A stretch of 61,721 bases of DNA from Methanoculleus sp. UBA374 (GCA_002508705.1 DAYL01000009.1:66162-127882); one strand, 5' to 3'; positions 34,263 through 43,585 are shown, numbered from the stretch's first letter. Notes: a model not told the origin generated them from the letters alone. Numbers and translations are program-made.

Positions 34263-34808
34263 ATGAAGAAAGAATTCGTCGTCGGGGTCACGGGGGCAAG
34301 CGGGGTCATCTACGCCCATCGCCTGCTCGAGGTGCTCTGCGACCGCGCAACGGTGCATATCGTCGTCTCCGACGTCGCCCGGCAGATAGCCGCGATCGAG
34401 CGCGTGGACCTCTCCGGGTTCGACGCCATCTACGCCGATAACAGCGACTTCGCGGCCGATATCGCGAGCGGCTCGTTTCGTTACGACGGGATGGCGATCG
34501 TCCCCTGCAGCATGAAGACGCTTGCCGCGGTCAGCAACGGCCTCGCGGACAACCTGATCGCCCGGGCGGCGGATGTCTGCCTCAAGGAAAGGCGGCCCCT
34601 CCTCCTCCTCCTCCGGGAGATGCCGCTCTCCCGGGTCCATTTAAAGAATATGCTTGCCGCCGACGAGGCCGGCGCGACCGTGATGGTCGCAAGCCCCCCC
34701 TTCTACCAGCACCCGAAGACCATCGACGACCTCGTCGATATGGTGGTGGCCCGGGTGCTCGACCACCTTGGTGTCGAGCACCGTCTCGGGACCCGATGGA
34801 GTGGATAA
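34263..34808 (+). CDS. ubiX: UbiX-like flavin prenyltransferase
   Basis: A 181-residue UbiX. It opens VGVTGASGVIYAHRLLEVL (about 8-26), the FMN-binding glycine loop, and continues with VPCSMKTLAAVSNGLADNL and LLLLLREMPLSRVHL. It prenylates FMN to the cofactor required by UbiD decarboxylases. The ubiD gene follows 3 bp downstream, so cofactor maker and user are co-expressed. GAGGAGCAC lies just before the ATG. Confidence 0.93.
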   Translation: MKKEFVVGVTGASGVIYAHRLLEVLCDRATVHIVVSDVARQIAAIERVDLSGFDAIYADNSDFAADIASGSFRYDGMAIVPCSMKTLAAVSNGLADNLIARAADVCLKERRPLLLLLREMPLSRVHLKNMLAADEAGATVMVASPPFYQHPKTIDDLVDMVVARVLDHLGVEHRLGTRWSG

Positions 34809-34811
34809 CAG

Positions 34812-36053
34812 ATGCGTGATTTCATAGCAATGATGCGCAGGCAGGGCAGGGTCGAGGATATCGAGCGGCCCTGCTCGACCGTCTACGAGGCTCCCCGTAT
34901 GGCGAGCAGGACCGATAAGATCCTCTTCTTCCACGACCTCGACGGTCACCGGGCGGTGATGAACCTTCTTTCCGACCGCCGGTCGCTTGCAGCGGCGCTC
35001 GGCGTGGATGAACGCGGCCTCGTCAAACACCTTGCGGCCGCGACCTACAGCGGCCGCGTGACGGACGCCGGACGATGCGAGGGCGGCACCCCCGCCGACC
35101 TCTCCCGCCTTCCGGTCATGAAACACTTCCCCGGGGACGCCGGGCGCTACTTCACGTCCGGGATCGTCTTCTCGCGCTTTGACGGTGTGGAGAACGCCTC
35201 CATCCACCGGCTGATGGTCCTCGACGACCGAAGGGTGGCCGCCCGCCTGGTGGAGGGGAGGCACACCCACACCCTGCTTTCGGCGGCTCTTGCCCGGGGG
35301 GAGAGGCTCCCGGTCGCGGTCACCGTCGGCACCCACCCGCTCGTGACGTTTGCCGCCTGCACCCGTGTACCGGAAGGAAAGGAATTCGCCTATGCCGCGG
35401 AGTTGATGGGCGGGGAACTCGCCGTCCGCGAGTGCGGGAACGGCGTCCGCGTTCCCGACGCCGAGATCGTGCTCGAAGGTTTCATCGGGGCGGAGACGGC
35501 CCCGGAAGGGCCGTTCGTCGATATCACCGGCACCTACGACCCCGTGCGCCTTCAGCCGGTGATCGAGTTCACCCGGATGTACTGCAAGGAGGACCCCATC
35601 TACCACGGCATCCTCCCCGCAGGCGACGAGCACAAACTCCTGATGGGAGCGCCGTATGAACCGAAGATCTATCGCGCGGTCAGCGAGGTGACGACGGTGC
35701 GTGACGTCCTCCTCACGAAAGGCGGCGCCGGCTACCTCCATGCGGTGGTGCAGATCCGGAAAAATACGCAGGGAGACGCGAAAAACGCCATCATGGCGGC
35801 GTTCGCCGCCCATACGTCCTTAAAGCACGTCGTGGTGGTGGACGAGGACATCGATATCCGCGACCCCTACGATGTCGAGTACGCGATCGCTACAAGGGTG
35901 CGGGGAGATACCGATATCATGGTCGTCACCGGGGTGCGGGGCTCGTCGCTCGACCCGACGCGCCTTGCCGACGGGACGAACGTGAAGGTCGGGGTCGATG
36001 CCACGATGGTTATGGGGAGAGAGGACGAATTTAAGAGGGCGGGGTGGCCGTAG
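34812..36053 (+). CDS. UbiD-family decarboxylase, probable anhydromevalonate phosphate decarboxylase
   Basis: A 413-residue UbiD-type prenyl-FMN decarboxylase; the conserved core is AEIVLEGFIGAETAPEGPF followed by VDITGTYD, with the expected Glu residues. In archaea, a UbiD homolog decarboxylates trans-anhydromevalonate 5-phosphate to isopentenyl phosphate. Placement between ubiX and the aconitase X large subunit (phosphomevalonate dehydratase) makes that the best assignment here. The specific substrate is inferred from context, not from residues. Confidence 0.85.
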   Translation: MRDFIAMMRRQGRVEDIERPCSTVYEAPRMASRTDKILFFHDLDGHRAVMNLLSDRRSLAAALGVDERGLVKHLAAATYSGRVTDAGRCEGGTPADLSRLPVMKHFPGDAGRYFTSGIVFSRFDGVENASIHRLMVLDDRRVAARLVEGRHTHTLLSAALARGERLPVAVTVGTHPLVTFAACTRVPEGKEFAYAAELMGGELAVRECGNGVRVPDAEIVLEGFIGAETAPEGPFVDITGTYDPVRLQPVIEFTRMYCKEDPIYHGILPAGDEHKLLMGAPYEPKIYRAVSEVTTVRDVLLTKGGAGYLHAVVQIRKNTQGDAKNAIMAAFAAHTSLKHVVVVDEDIDIRDPYDVEYAIATRVRGDTDIMVVTGVRGSSLDPTRLADGTNVKVGVDATMVMGREDEFKRAGWP

Positions 36054-36056
36054 TCT

Positions 36057-37217
36057 ATGTACCTCGATAACGATGATGAAAGGGTGCTTGCCGGGGAATT
36101 CGGCGAAACACGCCAGAAAATGATGGAGATCCTGGTCGCGCTCGGGGGAGTCTACGGGGCCGAGAAGCTCATCCCGATTGCGAGCGCCCAGGTGAGCGGC
36201 GCGTCCTACAAGACCATCGGGAAGTGGGGGCTTGCCTGGCTGCAGAGCCTCAACGCCCGGGTTGCGGTTCCGACGGTCTTAAACCCCATCGGGATGCCGC
36301 AGGAGGGGTGGCAGGAGTTCGGGATCGCCGAAGAGTTCGCCCGCAACCAGGAGGAGGTCGTCCGGGCTTACCGGCGGCTCGGCATAAAGATCGAGTGCAC
36401 CTGCACGCCCTACTACCTTCGCATCACGGAGTACGGGGAGCACCTGGCCTGGTCGGAGTCGTCGGCGGTGGCCTACGCCAACTCGGTCCTCGGCGCCCGG
36501 ACCAACCGGGAAGGCGGGCCGAGTGCCCTTGCGGCGGCGATTATCGGGAAGACCCCCTATTACGGGTTGCACATCGTCGAGAACCGGCGGCCGCAGGTCG
36601 TCGTCGAGGTTGAGGGCGGCACGGGTCCGCGGGCCGACCACTGGGGCGCCGTCGGCTACATCGCCGGGAAGAAGGTGGGGAACCGGGTCCCGATCTTTTC
36701 CGGTATCCGGCCGGGTCGCGACCAGTTGAAGGCCCTCGGCGCCGCAATGGCGGCGACGGGTGCGGTCGCCCTCTTCCACGTCGATAAGATCACCCCTGAG
36801 GCCCGGATCTTTTCGTTTGCAACCGACGGCCTCGACCGGGTGACGGTGACCGAAAGCGAGGTCGAAGACCTCTTTGCGGAGACCGAGGTCGAGGCGGTCG
36901 CGGTCGGGTGCCCGCACTGCTCCGCCGCCGAGCTTCGCGACCTCGCGGACCTCCTCAAAGGAAAGACAACGACAAAGCCATTCTACGTCTTCGCCGCCCG
37001 GGGGGTCGCACAGGGTAACCCCGACCTCGTCGCCGCCATCGAGAGGAGCGGCGCCCGGGTGATCCCGGACACCTGCATGGTCGTCTCGCCGCGGATGGAC
37101 GAGTTTCACTCGATTATGGTGGATTCCGGGAAAGCCCTCGCCTACGTCCCGGGGATGTGCGGGGCGTTCGCCCGGATCGGGACGAGAAGAGAGTGTGTCG
37201 AGGTTGCGACGTCGTGA
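36057..37217 (+). CDS. Aconitase X catalytic (large) subunit, probable phosphomevalonate dehydratase
   Basis: A 386-residue AcnX large subunit (DUF521). Cluster cysteines are visible in ECTCTPYYL (C114/C116), VGCPHCSAAEL and PDTCMVV. In the archaeal mevalonate pathway this subunit, with a small DUF126 subunit, dehydrates 5-phosphomevalonate to trans-anhydromevalonate 5-phosphate. The gene follows ubiX-ubiD by 3 bp, giving two consecutive pathway steps plus the cofactor maker in one operon. The small subunit gene is not in this window. Confidence 0.87.
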   Translation: MYLDNDDERVLAGEFGETRQKMMEILVALGGVYGAEKLIPIASAQVSGASYKTIGKWGLAWLQSLNARVAVPTVLNPIGMPQEGWQEFGIAEEFARNQEEVVRAYRRLGIKIECTCTPYYLRITEYGEHLAWSESSAVAYANSVLGARTNREGGPSALAAAIIGKTPYYGLHIVENRRPQVVVEVEGGTGPRADHWGAVGYIAGKKVGNRVPIFSGIRPGRDQLKALGAAMAATGAVALFHVDKITPEARIFSFATDGLDRVTVTESEVEDLFAETEVEAVAVGCPHCSAAELRDLADLLKGKTTTKPFYVFAARGVAQGNPDLVAAIERSGARVIPDTCMVVSPRMDEFHSIMVDSGKALAYVPGMCGAFARIGTRRECVEVATS

Positions 37218-37233
37218 GAGCCGGGGAGGGTTC

Positions 37234-38742
37234 TCATGCCCCCACCGACCTGACGTCGAGAACCTGCATCAGGCTCTCGTCGAGCATATAGCCCCGGAGC
37301 CGGTCGCGGTTGCCCCGCAGGCTCTCGATGCTGTTGATCCCGGCCGCGCCCAGGAGTTCGGCAAGTTCGAGCGTCCAGGCATGGATCAGGTTCGCCACCT
37401 GCTTCGACGCCGTGTCGGGGTTTAAGCGTTCGACGAGATCCTGGCGCTGGGTGGCGATGCCCCAGGGACAGAGACCGCGGTAACAGTTCCCGCAGACCCG
37501 GCATCCCATCGCCACGAGCGCCGCGGTGCCGATGTAGACCGCGTCCGCTCCAAGGGCAATCGCCTTCGCGACGTCGGCGCTTCCTCTGATGCCGCCGCTT
37601 GCAATGACCGAGATTTCGTTTCGGATCCCCTGGTCACGGAGTTTTCTATCCACGCTCGCGACCGCCGCCTCGATCGGGATGCCGACGTGGTCGCGGAAGA
37701 CCTGCGGCGCCGCGCCCGTCCCGCCCCGGAACCCATCGACGACGATGGCGTCGGCGGGAGACCGGGCGACGCCGGCGGCTATCGCGGCCGCATTATGGAC
37801 GGCGGCGATCTTGACGAAGACCGGTTTCTTCCACTCTGTCGCTTCTTTTATGCCGCGGACGAGTTGGGCGAGGTCTTCGATGCTGTAGATGTCGTGGTGC
37901 GGTGCAGGGCTGATCGCATCGCTCCCCGTCGGGATCATCCGCGTCCGGGAGATCTCGTCGCAGACCTTCTCCCCGGGAAGGTGCCCGCCGATTCCCGGCT
38001 TTGCTCCCTGACCGATCTTGATCTCGACGGCGGCGCCGCGTTCCAGGTAGTCGATGTTCACGCCGAACCGCCCGGAGGCGACCTGGACGATCATCCGATC
38101 CTGGTAGGGGTAGAGAGCGGAGTGGAGGCCGCCCTCTCCGGTGCCCATGAACGTCCCGACTTCTTTTGCCGCCCGGGCTATTGCCACCTGGGCGTTGAGG
38201 CTGATTGCACCATAACTCATATGCCCGATCATGATCGGGGTCTCGACCCGGAGGTTCGGGGTGAGCCGTGTCCGGAGTTCGATGTCGCCCGTCTCCCGCC
38301 GCCGGAGGTCCAGTCGCGCCGGTTTCTTCCCGATATGGGTGCGGAGTTCTATCGGTTCGCGGAGCGGGTCGAGGCTCGGGTTCGTGACCTGACAGGCGTC
38401 CAGCACCAGACGGTCGAAGATGACCGGGTAGTTGAGCGCGTTTCCCATCCCGGCAAGGATGATCTTCCCCGTCCTGGCCTGGTTGTAGATCGCTTCCCGG
38501 GCCTCCCGGGTCCAGAGGGGATGGCTCCGGTAGTCGCAGGGGTGCTCCTCGAGCATGATGGCGTCCCGGGGGCAGCAGGCGATGCAGCGGTGGCAGGCGG
38601 TGCAGTTCCGGGAATTGATGCATATCCGGTCGCCGTCCCGGGAAAAAACACCGTAGGAACAGTTTTCGATGCACCGTCCGCACTCCATGCACCGGACGGG
38701 GTCGACCTCGATCCGGTACCGGGAAGGCAGGCTCCCGATCAC
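37234..38742 (-). CDS. Glutamate synthase, FMN/ferredoxin-domain subunit (archaeal GltB2-type)
   Basis: A 502-residue protein. Two [4Fe-4S] ferredoxin motifs lie near the N-terminus (CMECGRCIENCSYG and CTACHRCIACCPRD). The FMN-binding barrel holds GTGEGGLHSALYPYQDRM in part, IKIGQGAKPGIGGHLPGEK in part and ASGGIRGSADVAKA, and the 3Fe-4S-type segment is CGNCYRGLCPWG. The GTG start at 38742 overlaps the amidotransferase stop (GTGA). It makes glutamate from 2-oxoglutarate and ammonia supplied by the partner. A longer frame upstream lies inside the partner gene. Confidence 0.92.
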   Translation of the reverse strand: MIGSLPSRYRIEVDPVRCMECGRCIENCSYGVFSRDGDRICINSRNCTACHRCIACCPRDAIMLEEHPCDYRSHPLWTREAREAIYNQARTGKIILAGMGNALNYPVIFDRLVLDACQVTNPSLDPLREPIELRTHIGKKPARLDLRRRETGDIELRTRLTPNLRVETPIMIGHMSYGAISLNAQVAIARAAKEVGTFMGTGEGGLHSALYPYQDRMIVQVASGRFGVNIDYLERGAAVEIKIGQGAKPGIGGHLPGEKVCDEISRTRMIPTGSDAISPAPHHDIYSIEDLAQLVRGIKEATEWKKPVFVKIAAVHNAAAIAAGVARSPADAIVVDGFRGGTGAAPQVFRDHVGIPIEAAVASVDRKLRDQGIRNEISVIASGGIRGSADVAKAIALGADAVYIGTAALVAMGCRVCGNCYRGLCPWGIATQRQDLVERLNPDTASKQVANLIHAWTLELAELLGAAGINSIESLRGNRDRLRGYMLDESLMQVLDVRSVGA

Positions 38743-39794
38743 GGGGCAACCCTCCCGATCACCGGCTCTCCTGCGGCCGGCATCGTGATCGACTCGATTT
38801 TCGGCTCCATGGCCCGGATCGCCGCCTCCTCGCTTGAAATATAGAGGCGGTCTCCGCACTCACCGACGATCATCGGCCGGAGTTTGCTCCGGTCGGTGAA
38901 CCCGACCATCGTATCGGCGTTTGCAGCCACGATGGCGAACGGCCCGTTCATCATTGCGGGGGCGTACGTAAGCCGGAGGGCGCTGTTCCACTCCCGCTCG
39001 GCTTCGGGCATCCGGTCGATATCCTCCCAGAATGGAGGGGCGAGCGCCCGGACCGCAAGGTCGACGTCGAGCCCGTGCCGCCGTACCAGGAGGTCGATTA
39101 AGTAGGCGACGACCTCGGTGTCGGTGAACATCGTGCAGGTGTAGCCGAAACTCTCGATGTAGCGCCGGTTGGTCCCGTAGGAGGTGATCTCGCCGTTGTG
39201 CACGACGCTCCAGTCAAGGAGGTTGAAGGGGTGCGCGCCGCCCCACCAGCCCGGGGTGTTGGTCGGGTAACGGTTGTGCGCAAGCCAGAGATACCCTTCG
39301 TAGTCCTCGATCCGGTAGAAGTCCGCCACGTCCTCCGGCCACCCGCCGGCCTTGAAGACGCCGAGGTCTTTTCCGGACGAGAATATGAGAGCACCCCGGT
39401 GGGCGGCGTTGACCTGCATCACGAGGGCGCTGGCGACGTCCTCCTCCGGCGTCGCGCTCCCCGGCACCGCGAGGGATGCGTCCGGCTTGAAGAAGTAGCG
39501 CCAAGGGGTGCAGGGCACCCGGAGGTTTTGCTGGTCGTAGGTCGGGATCGCCTCGTCATGCTCGATCGTCCCCCACTGCGCGAGCGTCGCATCGAGGAGC
39601 GGTTTACTCTCGCGGATGTTGTCGAAGAAGACATGGAGGGCGTAGCAGTCCCGGTAGTCGGGGTAGACGCCGTAAGCGACGTACCCTGCCCCCTCGCCGC
39701 TGCCGCGCTCGTTCATCATGGAGAGGGCCTGTCGGATGCCGGAACCGTCCATGGTCCGGCGTTTTCTGTCCATTACGCCAATTATGCCACACAT
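38739..39794 (-). CDS. Glutamate synthase glutamine amidotransferase subunit (archaeal GltB1-type)
   Basis: A 351-residue class II amidotransferase. Start is set at the ATG at 39794 so that Cys2 in MCGIIGV is the N-terminal nucleophile after Met removal. Further motifs are NERGSGEGAGY, AHNRYPTNTPGWWGGAHPF and HNGEITSYGTN. It releases ammonia from glutamine for the adjacent synthase subunit. The third archaeal part (GXGXG, GltB3) is not beside them. It is divergent from glnA, so the glutamine maker and user share an upstream region. Confidence 0.92.
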   Translation of the reverse strand: MCGIIGVMDRKRRTMDGSGIRQALSMMNERGSGEGAGYVAYGVYPDYRDCYALHVFFDNIRESKPLLDATLAQWGTIEHDEAIPTYDQQNLRVPCTPWRYFFKPDASLAVPGSATPEEDVASALVMQVNAAHRGALIFSSGKDLGVFKAGGWPEDVADFYRIEDYEGYLWLAHNRYPTNTPGWWGGAHPFNLLDWSVVHNGEITSYGTNRRYIESFGYTCTMFTDTEVVAYLIDLLVRRHGLDVDLAVRALAPPFWEDIDRMPEAEREWNSALRLTYAPAMMNGPFAIVAANADTMVGFTDRSKLRPMIVGECGDRLYISSEEAAIRAMEPKIESITMPAAGEPVIGRVAP

Positions 39795-39875
39795 TGCCAT
39801 CACGGTCGATCCGCCCCCCTTCACGTCTCCCGGGGTCCGGGGTGGTTGGGGAACGCTCAGGTAGATATGATCTCG

Positions 39876-39890
39876 CTAGATATAAATACT
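39876..39890 (+). promoter_or_regulatory. glnA promoter TATA box
   Basis: CTAGATATAAATACT holds a strong TATA box about 30 bp before the glnA ATG, which implies a very short leader. On the minus strand the same AT block could serve the divergent glutamate synthase genes. Confidence 0.65.
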
Positions 39891-39892
39891 AT

Positions 39893-39912
39893 TGGAAGGA
39901 ATCTTCCTTCCA
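39893..39912 (+). promoter_or_regulatory. NrpR-type nitrogen operator pair at glnA
   Basis: A perfect 8-bp inverted repeat TGGAAGGAATCTTCCTTCCA contains two overlapping matches to GGAA-N6-TTCC (39894-39907 and 39898-39911), the operator known for the nitrogen repressor NrpR in methanogens. It lies between the TATA box and the glnA ATG, at the expected transcription start, where a repressor would block transcription. Binding is inferred from the match and the gene controlled. Confidence 0.7.
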
Positions 39913-39913
39913 T

Positions 39914-41242
39914 ATGTCCCCCGAGACCATCTCAGCAATGCTTGAGCGTATCGAGCAGGATAACGTCAAATTTCTCCGGTTGCAGTTCACCGACCTCCTG
40001 GGGCTGCCGAAGAACGTTGCTATCCCGGTGAAGCAGGCCGAAAAGGCGCTGACCGGCGGTATCGGGTTCGACGGGTCGTCGATCGAGGGTTTCGTCCGGA
40101 TAGAAGAGTCCGACATGGTGCTCAAACCCGACCTCTCGACCTACACCCTCCTGCCCTGGCGGCCCCGGGAAAACAGGGTTGCCCGGTTTATCTGTGATGT
40201 CTGCAAGCCGGACGGGCACTCCTTTGAGGGCGACCCGCGCTACGTGCTCCAGAGGGCGATGGAGGACGCGGCAAAGGACGGGTATGTCTTCAACACCGGG
40301 CCGGAACTCGAGTTCTTCCTCTTTAAGGTGCTCGACGGCAGACCGACCACGCAGTTCCAGGACGGCGGCGGCTACTTCGACCTTGCCCCGACCGACCTTG
40401 CGGAAGATCTCCGGCGTGAGGCCGTTCTCGCCCTCACTGAGATGGGATTCGAGATCGAGGCTTCGCACCATGAAGTCGCCGAGAGTCAGCACGAGATCGA
40501 CTTCAAGTACAGCGACGCTCTCCATACGGCGGATAACGTCATTACCTTCAAATTCGCGGTGAAGACGATGGCGCTGATGCGCGGTCTGCATGCGTCCTTC
40601 ATGGCAAAACCGATCTACGGGATCAACGGGAGCGGGATGCACACCAACTGTTCGCTTGCAAAAGACGGGGCGAACGCCTTCTACGACCCCGATGCGCCGC
40701 TCCAGCTCTCGAAGACCTGCATGCACTTCATCGGCGGGCTGCTCAGGCACGCAAAGGCCATCACCCGCGTCGCGAACCCGACGATCAACTCCTATAAAAG
40801 GCTCGTTCCCGGATATGAAGCGCCCTGCTACATCAGCTGGAGCGCGAGCAACCGGTCAACCCTCATCCGTGTTCCGGCTCCCCGCGGCAACAGCACCCGC
40901 GTCGAGTTCCGCAGCCCCGACCCGACCTGCAACCCCTACCTCGCCTTCGCCGCGATGCTCACCGCCGGGATGGAGGGCGTCCGGGAGGAGATCGAGCCGC
41001 CGGTCGGCGCCGGCAATAACATCTATCACATGACCTCCGTCGAGCGAGACCGCGCCGGGATCGAGACGCTGCCCGGAGACCTCTATGAGGCCCACCAGGC
41101 CCTGATCGCCGACGACCTCATCTGCCGGGCGCTCGGTCCCCATGTTGTCGAGGCGCTCACAAACGCCACGAACGCCGAGTGGGACGCCTACCGGACGGCG
41201 GTCCACCCCTGGGAACTCGACCGCTACCTTGCAACCTATTAG
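39914..41242 (+). CDS. glnA: Glutamine synthetase type I
   Basis: A 442-residue GSI that makes glutamine from glutamate and ammonia with ATP. Conserved segments are GFDGSSIEGF, GPELEFFLF, SQHEIDFKY in context, NGSGMHTN, and NRSTLIRVPAPRG. The ATG at 39914 is chosen because it follows the TATA box and operator; the frame runs further upstream but with no homology. It is probably repressed by NrpR when nitrogen is plentiful and is divergent from glutamate synthase, forming a GS-GOGAT pair. A T-rich stretch follows the stop. Confidence 0.97.
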   Translation: MSPETISAMLERIEQDNVKFLRLQFTDLLGLPKNVAIPVKQAEKALTGGIGFDGSSIEGFVRIEESDMVLKPDLSTYTLLPWRPRENRVARFICDVCKPDGHSFEGDPRYVLQRAMEDAAKDGYVFNTGPELEFFLFKVLDGRPTTQFQDGGGYFDLAPTDLAEDLRREAVLALTEMGFEIEASHHEVAESQHEIDFKYSDALHTADNVITFKFAVKTMALMRGLHASFMAKPIYGINGSGMHTNCSLAKDGANAFYDPDAPLQLSKTCMHFIGGLLRHAKAITRVANPTINSYKRLVPGYEAPCYISWSASNRSTLIRVPAPRGNSTRVEFRSPDPTCNPYLAFAAMLTAGMEGVREEIEPPVGAGNNIYHMTSVERDRAGIETLPGDLYEAHQALIADDLICRALGPHVVEALTNATNAEWDAYRTAVHPWELDRYLATY

Positions 41243-41256
41243 CCTTTTTTTTATAT
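41243..41256 (+). terminator. T-rich terminator after glnA
   Basis: GCCTTTTTTTTATA begins directly after the glnA stop; U-rich tracts like this end archaeal transcripts. No stem is needed. Confidence 0.5.
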
Positions 41257-41337
41257 GCGGCGGAATCTCCGCCTCAAACGTTGATTATATAACAAACACA
41301 ATATAAATGTATTATCGATCAATACGGAAGGTTTTGT

Positions 41338-41595
41338 ATGCGAGAGAACGATATCGACATGATGCGAAGGGCACGGAATATCGACGGACTGATCCGGGCG
41401 CTTTTAGACCCGGCGGATACCGTGCGGCTGGCGGCGGCTGAAGCCCTCGGCCTCGCCGGGGACGAACGTGCGCTCGAACCGCTGGAGCGGCTGAAGTTCA
41501 CGGACCCGGACGTGGGTATCCGACGTGCGGCCTCGATTGCACAGGCTCAGGTCGCGGCGAGGATCGCGGCGAAAAGGGAAGCGGAAGGCGTCTGA
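41338..41595 (+). CDS. Small HEAT-repeat protein
   Basis: An 85-residue protein with two HEAT-like helical pairs (IDGLIRALLDPADTVRLAAAEALG in part, then DERALEPLERLKFTDPDVGIRRA in part). Such repeats bind other proteins. A TATA-like AATATAAATG lies about 35 bp upstream. It resembles the HEAT protein 165 bp downstream, which suggests a tandem duplication. Function unknown. Confidence 0.78.
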   Translation: MRENDIDMMRRARNIDGLIRALLDPADTVRLAAAEALGLAGDERALEPLERLKFTDPDVGIRRAASIAQAQVAARIAAKREAEGV

Positions 41596-41596
41596 C

Positions 41597-41602
41597 TTTT
41601 TT
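41597..41602 (+). terminator. Short T-run after HEAT gene
   Basis: A TTTTTT tract directly after the stop codon, the usual archaeal termination signal. Confidence 0.35.
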
Positions 41603-41759
41603 GTGCCCGATAGGGCGAACGAATTTTTCGAAGAGATCGAGCGCCGGTTGATTCAAAGTACTGTTTTGGGCGTATCCTTGAAGAGGTGCCTGCTCGACCG
41701 ATGCCCGGCTGCCCATCCGAAAAGGGTATATACCACCGGGACGTGCATCTCGCGTGTGT

Positions 41760-42041
41760 ATGACGACACTCGACGATATCGATACCCTGCGCAACAACCG
41801 TGACGTCGACGGGCTGATCCGGGCCCTCGGAGATGCCGACGAGTTTGTCAGGACTCAGGCGGCCCTCTCCCTCGGGATGATCGCCGACCCGAAGGCGCGA
41901 GAGCCGCTCGACCGGATGAGAAGAGAGGACCCGAGCGCTTCAACCCGGGAGGCGGCCGCGACCGCGTATAAGTGGGTGGTCGGCCGGATTGAGGAGGTCG
42001 AGGCCGCCCGGGAACCCGGGCAGCCCCCGCCGACCTGGTAG
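41760..42041 (+). CDS. Small HEAT-repeat protein (second)
   Basis: A 93-residue HEAT-repeat protein (DVDGLIRALGDADEFVRTQA, then AALSLGMIADPKAREPLDRM), clearly related to the protein at 41338-41595. The ATG at 41760 follows a TATA-like GGGTATATACC (41724-41734) at leaderless distance; an in-frame GTG at 41754 is the alternative. Probably a protein-interaction module; partner unknown. Confidence 0.78.
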   Translation: MTTLDDIDTLRNNRDVDGLIRALGDADEFVRTQAALSLGMIADPKAREPLDRMRREDPSASTREAAATAYKWVVGRIEEVEAAREPGQPPPTW

Positions 42042-42048
42042 ACGCTGC

Positions 42049-43328
42049 TCAGACGGCGAACCTGAGCCAGAGCATCGCCGTTCCGATCCCGACCGTGACG
42101 AAGAGCACGAGCATACCCACCTTCAGGAACTCGACGAACGAGACGACGTGACCGTTCCGTTCGGCAATCCCGAGCACGACGACATTTGCCGACGCACCGA
42201 TGGCCGTGCCGTTGCCGCCGAGGCAGGCGCCGAGCGAGAGCGCCCACCAGAGCGGGTAGGTATCCATCGACACGCCCATGTCCTGGATCAGCGGGATCAG
42301 GGTGGCGGTCAGGGGAATGTTGTCCACGATCGCGGAGGCGAGTGCCGAGAACCAGATGATGATCAGCATGGCCTCACCCTCCGAATGGACGTTCTCGACC
42401 ACAAGCCCGGCGATGCTTGCGATGACGCCGGTCTCGACGAGGGCGCCGACGACGACGAAGAGCCCGCCGAAGAAGAAGAGGGCCGGCCACTCGATCTTTT
42501 CAAAGATCGCCTCCGGGGACTGCCTGCTCCAGACGAGGAGGATCGCGGCGCCGATCAGGGCGACGAGGGCGGGTTCCAGGCCGAGCCGGTCTGAAAGAAG
42601 AACATCCCGATGACGAGCAGGATGACGGCGACCGACTTTCCGAAGAGCGGCCGGTCGCGGATCGCCTCCCGCTCCTTCAGGTCCGCAAACGTCTTCTCGA
42701 TCCCCGCCCGTTCGCCGGGTGAGAGATGGAGATCCTCTCTGTAGATGAGGGCGAGCATCCCCAGAACGACGATGAGGTCGACCGCCATGATCGGCGCCAT
42801 GTTGACGATGAACTCGTTGAATGTCAGGCCGGCGGCCGAGCCGATCATGATGTTCGGCGGGTCGCCGATGAGCGTCGCCGCCCCGCCGATGTTGGAGGCG
42901 AAGATCTCGGCGATGAGGTAGGGGACGGGAGAGACGTTCATGACGCTCGCGACGTAGAGCAGCATCGGGGTGATGAGGAGGACCGTGGTGACGTTGTCGA
43001 GGAACGCGCTGGTGAGGCCGGTTACTATTGAGAAGAGCAGCAGCACCCGCATCGGGCTCCCTTTTGCAAGTTTCGCCGTTTTTATGGCGATATACTCAAA
43101 GAGGCCGCTTTCGCGAGATATGTTGACGATGATCATCATCCCCATCAGGAGGAAGATGGTGCCGAGGTCGACGTACTCGGGGATCTTCTCCCACGGGACG
43201 ATGTGGAGAAAAACAATGACCGCGGCGCCGAGCATCGCCGCCGCCGCACGGTGTATCCGCTCGTCGACGATGAGCGCGTAGGTTACGATGAAGACGACGA
43301 CGGCGATCAGTTCCGGGCCGACGGTCAT
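42049..43328 (-). pseudogene. ArsB/NhaD-superfamily ion permease, frameshifted
   Basis: A 12-helix-type anion/Na+ permease split by a frameshift near 42590. The first part (43328-42555) starts MTVGPELIAVVVFIVTYALI and has SAFLDNVTTVLLITPM and GDPPNIMIGSAAG. The second continues in another frame as LSDRLGLEPALVALIGAA and on to DNIPLTATLIPL and GNGTAIGASANV, ending at 42049. One missing T in the TTCTTCTTTC run would restore one 426-residue protein. This could be a true pseudogene, an assembly error or, less likely, programmed frameshifting. Confidence 0.85.
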
Positions 43329-43585
43329 GCTCCTCCGCCCGGGATACGGTTGGGGTTCGGGGCGGCGAGGCATGTCGCGGGAGATTGACTATTGGTCATG
43401 GAACTCTCCGAAAAAAATGAATATCCTGAGTTCAGGTTCGCGTGGCCGTCCTATAACTGTGCCGATCTCCATAGCCGCCGGGAGGGCGGAACTCCGCATT
43501 TCTGAGGCTCGGAGACATTCATGCGGGAGGACGGCGGCATGCACCGGTGCGCCCCGGGCTCCGGTCGACAGGATTGGGGCATCTC
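43329..43585. other. Gap between permease and pilus genes, no gene seen
   Basis: About 255 bp between two minus-strand units. It holds the permease promoter region and no supported frame. Confidence 0.35.

Noticed and set aside
34641..35813. 390-codon minus-strand frame opposite ubiD
   Set aside because: Antisense to ubiD, no motif, and neighbouring genes are all plus strand here.
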